Below, in pieces: positions 57,880 through 64,000 of a stretch of 64,000 bases of DNA (positions are counted from its first letter, which is position 1; each line of letters begins with the position of its first letter). Below the pieces are notes generated by a model. That model saw only the letters and a program-made list of their open reading frames with translations, made no database searches and had not been told where the DNA came from. The DNA lies in assembly GCA_020726505.1 (NCBI GenBank), contig JAHLEZ010000031.1:248001-312000 (forward strand). The letters are read 5' to 3'. The translations under genes were made by a program, and so were the position numbers. Source of the stretch: Leptodontidium sp. MPI-SDFR-AT-0119. Its lineage: Eukaryota > Ascomycota > Leotiomycetes > Helotiales > Leptodontidiaceae.

Positions 57880-60800
57880 TATAGAGTATGTTCTCTAAGT
57901 GGCTATAAAGCTAAATATATCAATTTTGGCAATTTAAGAGCCTTAGACTATTAGTAATAATATAAACGGCTTCCGTAACGTCTTATACTCTAGTTTTAAA
58001 CAAGTGCTCCCGAATTACGGCCCCCTTAGGCCTAGAGTTTTATTTTACGTACTAGACTTAATTAGTACTACTTTAGCGTTTAGCTTACCACATGACCCCG
58101 ATTATATTATTTTAGACTTAATTAAATACAAAACTTAATTAATTAATGTTTATAATGCGACTCACCTAAAGTCGGAGTTTCTCAATAGTATTAAAACCTT
58201 ATAAAGGATAGGTCTATAACTAGACTTATTCCTTAATAAGATTATATTACTAGGAGACTTTAATATACATCACCTGTGGTAGGACCCTATTATACCACAA
58301 AGTGGTAATACGAGTATATTATTAGACTTAATTGAAAAACACTCTTTAAGCCTATTAAATACTCTAGGGGAGGGCACGTTTTATAGACTACATATGGAGG
58401 CTCCTTTTGTATTAGATCTTACATTTACTACTTAAGGAATAGTAAATTAAGTCGAAGATTAGTAAATAATACTAGATTTAGGTTTAGATCACTTTAGGGC
58501 ATTATTTATTATTACTTATACAAGTAATAATATTAGTACTAGCCCCTTAAAAGTCCCTTGATTTAATATAAAGAAAGCAAATTAGGTAAAATTTAATAAA
58601 AGTCTTAGTATTTATTTTCAAGACTTTAATTATAACTTAAATTCTAAGTACATAAATCAAGAGCTCAACGACTTAAGGGAGCTATTTACTAGTAATATAA
58701 TTCAAACGGCTAAAGACTCTACTCCTAGAGCTTATAAGTCAATTACTAATAAACCCTAGTAGAATAAGGATTTTAAAGTACTATAGAAATTAATACAAAA
58801 ATATTACCGTTTAAATAAGGCCTTAAGATATACCTTTTATATTTAAGAACTAAAAGATACTAAAAACCTTTATTTTAATACTATTAAGGTTAAAAAAAGA
58901 AAGTATTAGAATACGTTCTTAAAAAAAGAGGATTCCTAATCGATTTTCAAAGCTATATTATATACAAAAAACAATACTAGCTCTCTTATACTTAGTCTTT
59001 ATAATTTAAAGACTAAGGAATTAAAGTCGACTTTCTAACAAAAGTGTAATATTCTTAGAAGTACTTTATTTCCAGAACCTCTTATTTTAGCGCCTATTGA
59101 TTTAACGTTATATATAAGTAGTAATACTTGGAATTGGCCTCTTTTATTTAAGGTAGAACTTAAGGATTCTTATACTTTAAAAATTAAGGGTAAAACCCTT
59201 AGATTAGACTTAATTACTTAAGAGATTATAATTAAAGCTTATTTAGTTATCCCAGAAGTCTTTTTTATAACTTATTTAATACTTATAAATTAAGGGTATT
59301 ACCTTAAGTGTTAAAAAGAGGCTTTTAGATTTATTTTTAAGAAACTAAAAAAACCTAATTATTTTAAACTAAAGGTATATAAAGTTATATTATTACTTAA
59401 TTACTTAAGTAAGGTTTCTAAAAGAATTCTAGTTAAGCGCCTAAGTTATTTAACTAAAATAACTACTTTATTACATGATAATCAAATCGGTAGTAGACTT
59501 AAAAAATTAATTATTAACGCAGCTTTACTTTTATAAACAGAAGTAGAAGTTAATAAGGCAAATAAGCTTAAAACAACTACTTTATTCCTTGACGTTAAGG
59601 GAGCTTTTAATTACGTATCTAAGAATTGTCTTATTTAGGTTTTAACTTAATTGAAATTACTTATAAGTCTAATCTTATAGATTTCGTCTTTTTTAGAAAA
59701 CTGTACTTTATAACTTGCCTTTAATAATAAATTAGAGGAATTTCAAACTATAAATACAAGTATCCCTTAAGGGAGCCTTATTTCACTTATTTTATTCCTT
59801 ATATATATTCGCGACTTATTCAAGTCTAAGAATATTAAGCTACTATTATATATAAACGATTTAGTATTAATAGCCTCTTTTAAAAGCTTTAAAAAAATAT
59901 AAGTATTTTAGAAAGAGAAGCTAACTTATTAGTTAAACTAAGGGAAGAATATTCTATTAGCTTTAATATTAAAAAAACAGAGCTTATTTACTTCTTTAGA
60001 AGTAAAAATACCCTTAATATTACACTTTTAAATAATACTACACTAGCTCCTAGTAAGCTAGTTAAATAACTAGGAATATATTTTGATTTAAACCTTAAAT
60101 TCAAGAATTATAAGTTAATTAAAGTTTCCCTTATAAAGTAAATGTTTTACTATATAAATCGACGCTTAAATATTACTATTAGGCTCTCCCCGTTTACAAT
60201 TCGTTAATTATATATAGCTTGTGTTACTAGCGTAGCCGACTATAGTTCTATATTATAGTAGAAAATCAATTGCCTTAATAAGGCTATAATTAAATCATTT
60301 CAAGCTTTATAAAACTTAACTACTAAGAAAATATTAGGAGTCTTTAAAACAACACTTATAATTCCATTAGAACTTAAAGCAGCTTTACCTCCACCTAATA
60401 TTAGACTAAATCATACTAGTCAACGCTATATTCTCCGCGCCCTAAAACTCAGTAAAAAACACCCTATTAGGCTCGAAGTCGAAAAGGTTATTACAGGAGC
60501 TAATGAGGAGTATGACTTACTAGGTATTTTACCTGAGTCAAATACTACTATTTCAAGCCTAGTCTATTTAATATATTATATAATTGACTTTAATACTTTA
60601 GAAGTAATAAGGCAATTTTATTTCCCTTTATAAGAAAAAGAAGTATCTTATATTTTTAGAATATCTAAGTTATTTAAAAAAGACGAAGTTAAGGCTTACT
60701 TGCAATACTTACAAAGTATTTGTAATAGTCGGAATACTTCTATTTATATAAACGGCTCTCAAACTCCTAAAGGGTGCGAAGTAGGCTATAGCGTAGCTAT

Positions 60801-61674
60801 TTATATATATATATAAGAATATCCCCTTATACTTATATTTATAAAAATAGGTAATTTAGGGGAGGCCGAATTAGTATATAACGGCGAGCTAAAAGCTATT
60901 ACCTAAGCCATAGAATACGCTAGTAATACGGCGAAAGAAAGGGATAATTTTATAGTCTTTTTAAATAATTAAGCCGCTCTCTTAAGACTTAAAACTCCCT
61001 TAGATAACACTAAGTAAAGTTAATAAATTAAAGTTATATTAGCGTCTAAGATTATTATTAGTCTAAAGGCTAGTATTACTTTAGCTTAAGTCCCGGGTTA
61101 CTCTAATATAATTAGAAATAAAAAAGCAAATAAATTAACTAAAATAATTACTATATCTTTTATTAATTCTAATAATACTTCTTTTGTATATTTAAGAGTT
61201 AAACTAAGTAGTCAAAAGAAGAATGAAATTAGAGTTAATATAACTCAAAATATCAATGCTTAAACCTTAAAAACGTACTTTAAAAAATATATATATAAAA
61301 TAACTAAAAAGCTACTTTTACTTACTAGTATTCTAAGAGAAATAAGTAGCTCTTTTTACTAATTAAAACTAGGGCATAAATACTTAAAAGCCTACTTATA
61401 TAAGCTAAGGCTAGTGTTTAATAACAAGTATAAATGTAATAGTATTAAAACTATAAAACACTTATTACTTAATTGTAAATACTATAAATTAAAGCGTAAA
61501 AAACTCTACTCTAATATTAAAAGCAACTTAGAAATTAAAACTATTACTATTCTCGTTTTATTATATACGTAAATTATAATTAAAGAAATATTAGTATTCT
61601 TAAAAGAGACTAGTATATATATAAAGAAGTAGCACTAAGAGAGGCTAGGGATTAAAGAAGAAGAAGAAGATTAG
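57880..61674 (+). pseudogene. LINE ORF2: endonuclease, reverse transcriptase, RNase H
   Basis: Dead polyprotein full of stops, readable by segments. Endonuclease: DFNIHHLW (about 58258) followed by HSLSLLNTLGEGTFYRLH and LDLTFTT, then LGLDHFRALF. Reverse transcriptase: TTTLFLDVKGAFNYVSKNCL (about 59578-59635), GSLISLILFLIYI, and LLLYINDLVLIAS at about 59840 where YADD or YVDD is usual. RNase H: SIYINGSQTPKGCEVGYSVA (about 60740) and VYNGELKAIT. C-terminal zinc motif: KCNSIKTIKHLLLNCKYY (about 61432-61486). The ending EEEED and stop at 61672-61674 precede an AT-rich tail. Confidence 0.8.
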
Positions 61675-61680
61675 GCTATT

Positions 61681-63682
61681 AAGCCTTAATTTATACTTTT
61701 ATTTAGTTATTTCCTTTGTTTTTAATTTTAATTTTCTTATAAGTTATAAGAAGAATATTCCTAAATATATAATCGCAGTTTAATTCGAATTGAATTTTAT
61801 ATATAATAATTAATTACACTAGTAGATTAGCCGTGCTATATAGTTTCTAATTAATATAGCACGTTAAAAGGAAAGAAAAAAAAAGATTTAAGACCCGGGC
61901 CTTATACTTTTAGGTGTTATGATGCCTGTTGAATTTGAGATATTTGCGAGTTTAATGAGGCTTTCGTAGTTGATATTTCTGTCTTTGTAGGTTGTTGTTT
62001 TCGAGGGAATCTTTCTTAAAAGGCTCGAATCACTACTATTACTGTTACTATTAATGATAAAGGCTCCCACGTCTCCTCTTCGTAGCCTCTTCAACTTATC
62101 TTATATTCGAATACCCTGCATTGGCGGCGAGAGTCTGTGATAGAATCTATCGCTTAGAGTTGCTCTTCTTCAGTATCGAGGCCTATTAGCTGTTGAATAG
62201 ACTGTTGTGGTAACTTCCATTAGAGGAATATAGATGGTGCGTTAGAACTTATTGCCCTGTCTTTTGATTACTCTATTCTACTTTTGACTCGCTAGATTGA
62301 TATTTGTTTTTTTGGTTGCTTAGACCCACTCGTAGGAGTCCTACTCTAACGGAAGGAATGAGAAAGGAGATAACTTTGCCCACGCTAATGACCTAGCCTT
62401 TAAATAACCAGTCTTCGATTTTCTGCGAGGCGAAACAGTGACTAATCTATTACTAAACGGGTAGCGATACTACGTTGCGTCCTCCGGTCCTGTTATTGAT
62501 TCCACTTTATTTAACTAACGTGGGGATTAGACGGAGGTGTTTATATATACTTCTCTTAAATATGGTTATAGTAAAACGCTGGCTGAGTTCAAAGACTTGA
62601 GAAATCTGAAATATAAAGCTCGATACAGGGATAGAGGCGAGGCGATGAAAGCTATTAAGAACCGATTAGGGAAAAACGCTGGCGTGAAAATAATTCCTTA
62701 TATTCCCGTGGATAAAGAGAAGTAGCTAGAGCTAATTGGCATAACGTCTCGAGTAGCAATTATATTTTAGTACGACCTTAATAGTAATAGTAAGGGCCGA
62801 AGAGCGTGGAGATTAATCGCAGAGATAAGTTTCGTCTTTTAAGAAATATAATAATTTATATTCGAGTATTTGCAAGGTGCTTATATCTCGCGGCTGGGAG
62901 GGCGAAGAAACACAATTTTATTAGAAGTTAGGTATCTAAGTGGGTATCTAAAATAATACTATAAGATTTTCGACCCTAAAGTCCTTAGTTAGGCTTGGAC
63001 GTATAAAATGTATCTTATATATCGCCGTGAATTCTATGATTGAGCTATATAATAGGGTGAATGCGTGTGTGGAATAATATGACTAATTAAGGCTAACGAG
63101 GCTAACTAGAGTTATTGTGATTTGAGTAGTATAATTAGTATTACCTTGGATTTCGTAAAGGTTTATTATAATAAGCAACGATGATGATTATACTCCTGTA
63201 ATGCCTTTAATTATCATCCGGCTTTTATTTATTAAATAAATGAATAATAGATCTTTAGTAGTGTAGATTAATTGGAACTTAGCAGGTATCTCGTTCTTTG
63301 GCTCGCTTACACTAGGTTAGTGCCGGTGCTACATATAGTATCGTTAGGACTAAAGGCCTCCAAAAATCAATTAATCCCTTAGGACCTAGCACGCAGTAGT
63401 CCTCTTAGTCCGTACTATCTACCCCTAATCTTACTTACCAGAAAACAAGATGTAAATTCCTACGATGGAATTCTTAATTGCGTATCTAAATTCTCCTTTA
63501 AAGAGGCTCTTAGTCCTTGTTTTGGACCGCATTTGTGAATACATAGATAACGAATTAGTATCGCGATAAAACCTGCGAGCCTTCTCTCGAACAAGTCAGT
63601 CCCTGCACACTGCGTCCAGCAACAGTGGTTTCTAATAAATATTAAATTATTTAAGGACTAGCAATTCACAGCAATAAAGAAT
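61681..63682. other. unidentified AT-rich DNA
   Basis: 2 kb beyond the LINE. Two moderately open stretches stand out: 61888-62094 (-), starting MKRLRRGDVGAFIINSNS, and 62537-62725 (+), containing YGYSKTLAEFKDLRNLKYKA and, past a stop, LELIGITSRVAII. I do not recognise either; they may be pieces of another decayed element or gene. Confidence 0.4.
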
Positions 63683-63841
63683 AGATGGACAAATAACGCT
63701 ACTACATTAGAGTAGCTTGAAAAGGTCTTTATCCCTTAAACGCAACCACGTAACCAACAACCCCAATTACTAGTCCTAGACGGCCATAAAAGTCATAAGA
63801 TTACGGAATTTATATAGAAGTGCTTAAAATATAATATATTT
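63683..63841 (+). pseudogene. pogo/Fot1-type (DDE_1) transposase fragment
   Basis: Reads RWTNNATTLE, stop, LEKVFIP, stop, TQPRNQQPQLLVLDGHKSHK and ITEFI, the conserved core around the second catalytic Asp (LDGHxSH) of fungal DDE_1 transposases. Stops stand at Trp and Gln positions. The match ends near 63841 and no inverted repeats were found inside the window, so element limits are unknown. Confidence 0.7.
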
Positions 63842-64000
63842 GTGGTACAAAAGTGGAGTAGAGCCTTGCGATCAACGTAAGGAGAATTAAAGTGATTAAT
63901 TGTTGTCTAGAATACATAAGGAAATCAGGGGAACACGTTATTCCCCTAAAAGCGGTATACGTTAGCAGAATCTAAAACTAACATAATATATAACTAACTG

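Larger units (their letters stand above)
42563..61680 (+). mobile_element. Tad-like non-LTR retrotransposon (LINE), split by the Copia nest
   Basis: Two halves, about 42563-43154 and 56634-61680, are separated by 13.5 kb of LTR elements. The left edge is approximate (a CCCGGGCAC/CCGGG start near 42563); the right edge follows the ORF2 stop at 61672-61674. Joined length is about 5.6 kb. Domain order is ORF1 gag-like, CCHC knuckle, APE-type endonuclease, reverse transcriptase, RNase H, C-terminal zinc motif, as in the Tad1 clade. Oldest layer of the nest and heavily AT-shifted in its right half. Confidence 0.8.

Overview
The window is nuclear DNA of a filamentous ascomycete (Pezizomycotina). 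The evidence is short GT..AG introns of 46-170 bp, CA-rich leaders before start codons, and typical fungal genes: eisosome BAR protein, Rtg2-like Ppx/GppA protein, Zn2Cys6 activator, AA9 LPMO and DUF1996 secreted protein. Its transposons are riddled with C-to-T type damage like that left by repeat-induced point mutation (RIP). A Leotiomycete is my guess only; no rRNA or tRNA gene was found to anchor it.

The left part (1 to about 37.3 kb) is a normal gene landscape. On the minus strand lie an SDR oxidoreductase, a five-exon Rtg2-like gene, a TetX-like FAD monooxygenase and a broken phospholipase C/phosphoesterase pseudogene. An F-box-like gene (+) follows, then a small Cys-containing gene (-), a frameshifted small secreted-protein remnant (+) and an AA9 LPMO (-). 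An MFS monocarboxylate-type transporter (-) is divergent from a Zn2Cys6 transcription factor (+). Next come a His-rich small protein (+), the eisosome gene PIL1/LSP1 (+, start codon apparently split by an intron) and a convergent 155-residue hypothetical (-). A 997-residue conserved fungal protein (+) and a DUF1996 secreted protein (+) end this part. No operon or obvious biosynthetic cluster is visible; the transporter/regulator pair is the only clear functional pairing.

The right part (about 37.3-64 kb) is an AT-rich island of nested transposons. It opens with a degraded Copia integrase fragment running into an ATT microsatellite of about 190 bp. An intact-looking three-exon gene then codes for a membrane-anchored protein with two back-to-back 33-residue cysteine repeats. 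Right behind it is a Tc1/mariner-type element (38738-41605) carrying a second Tc1/mariner-type element (39871-41481) in the end of its transposase. From about 42.56 to 61.7 kb there is a three-layer nest: a Tad-like LINE, interrupted by a Copia element (43155-56628, TSD CTACT), itself interrupted by a younger Copia element (43743-50077, TSD GAATC). In each case removing the insert with one target copy restores a continuous reading frame, so order and boundaries are well supported. The outer Copia also carries an antisense frame with a cysteine-like pattern. The last 2.3 kb hold unidentified AT-rich DNA and a pogo/Fot1-type transposase remnant at the window edge.
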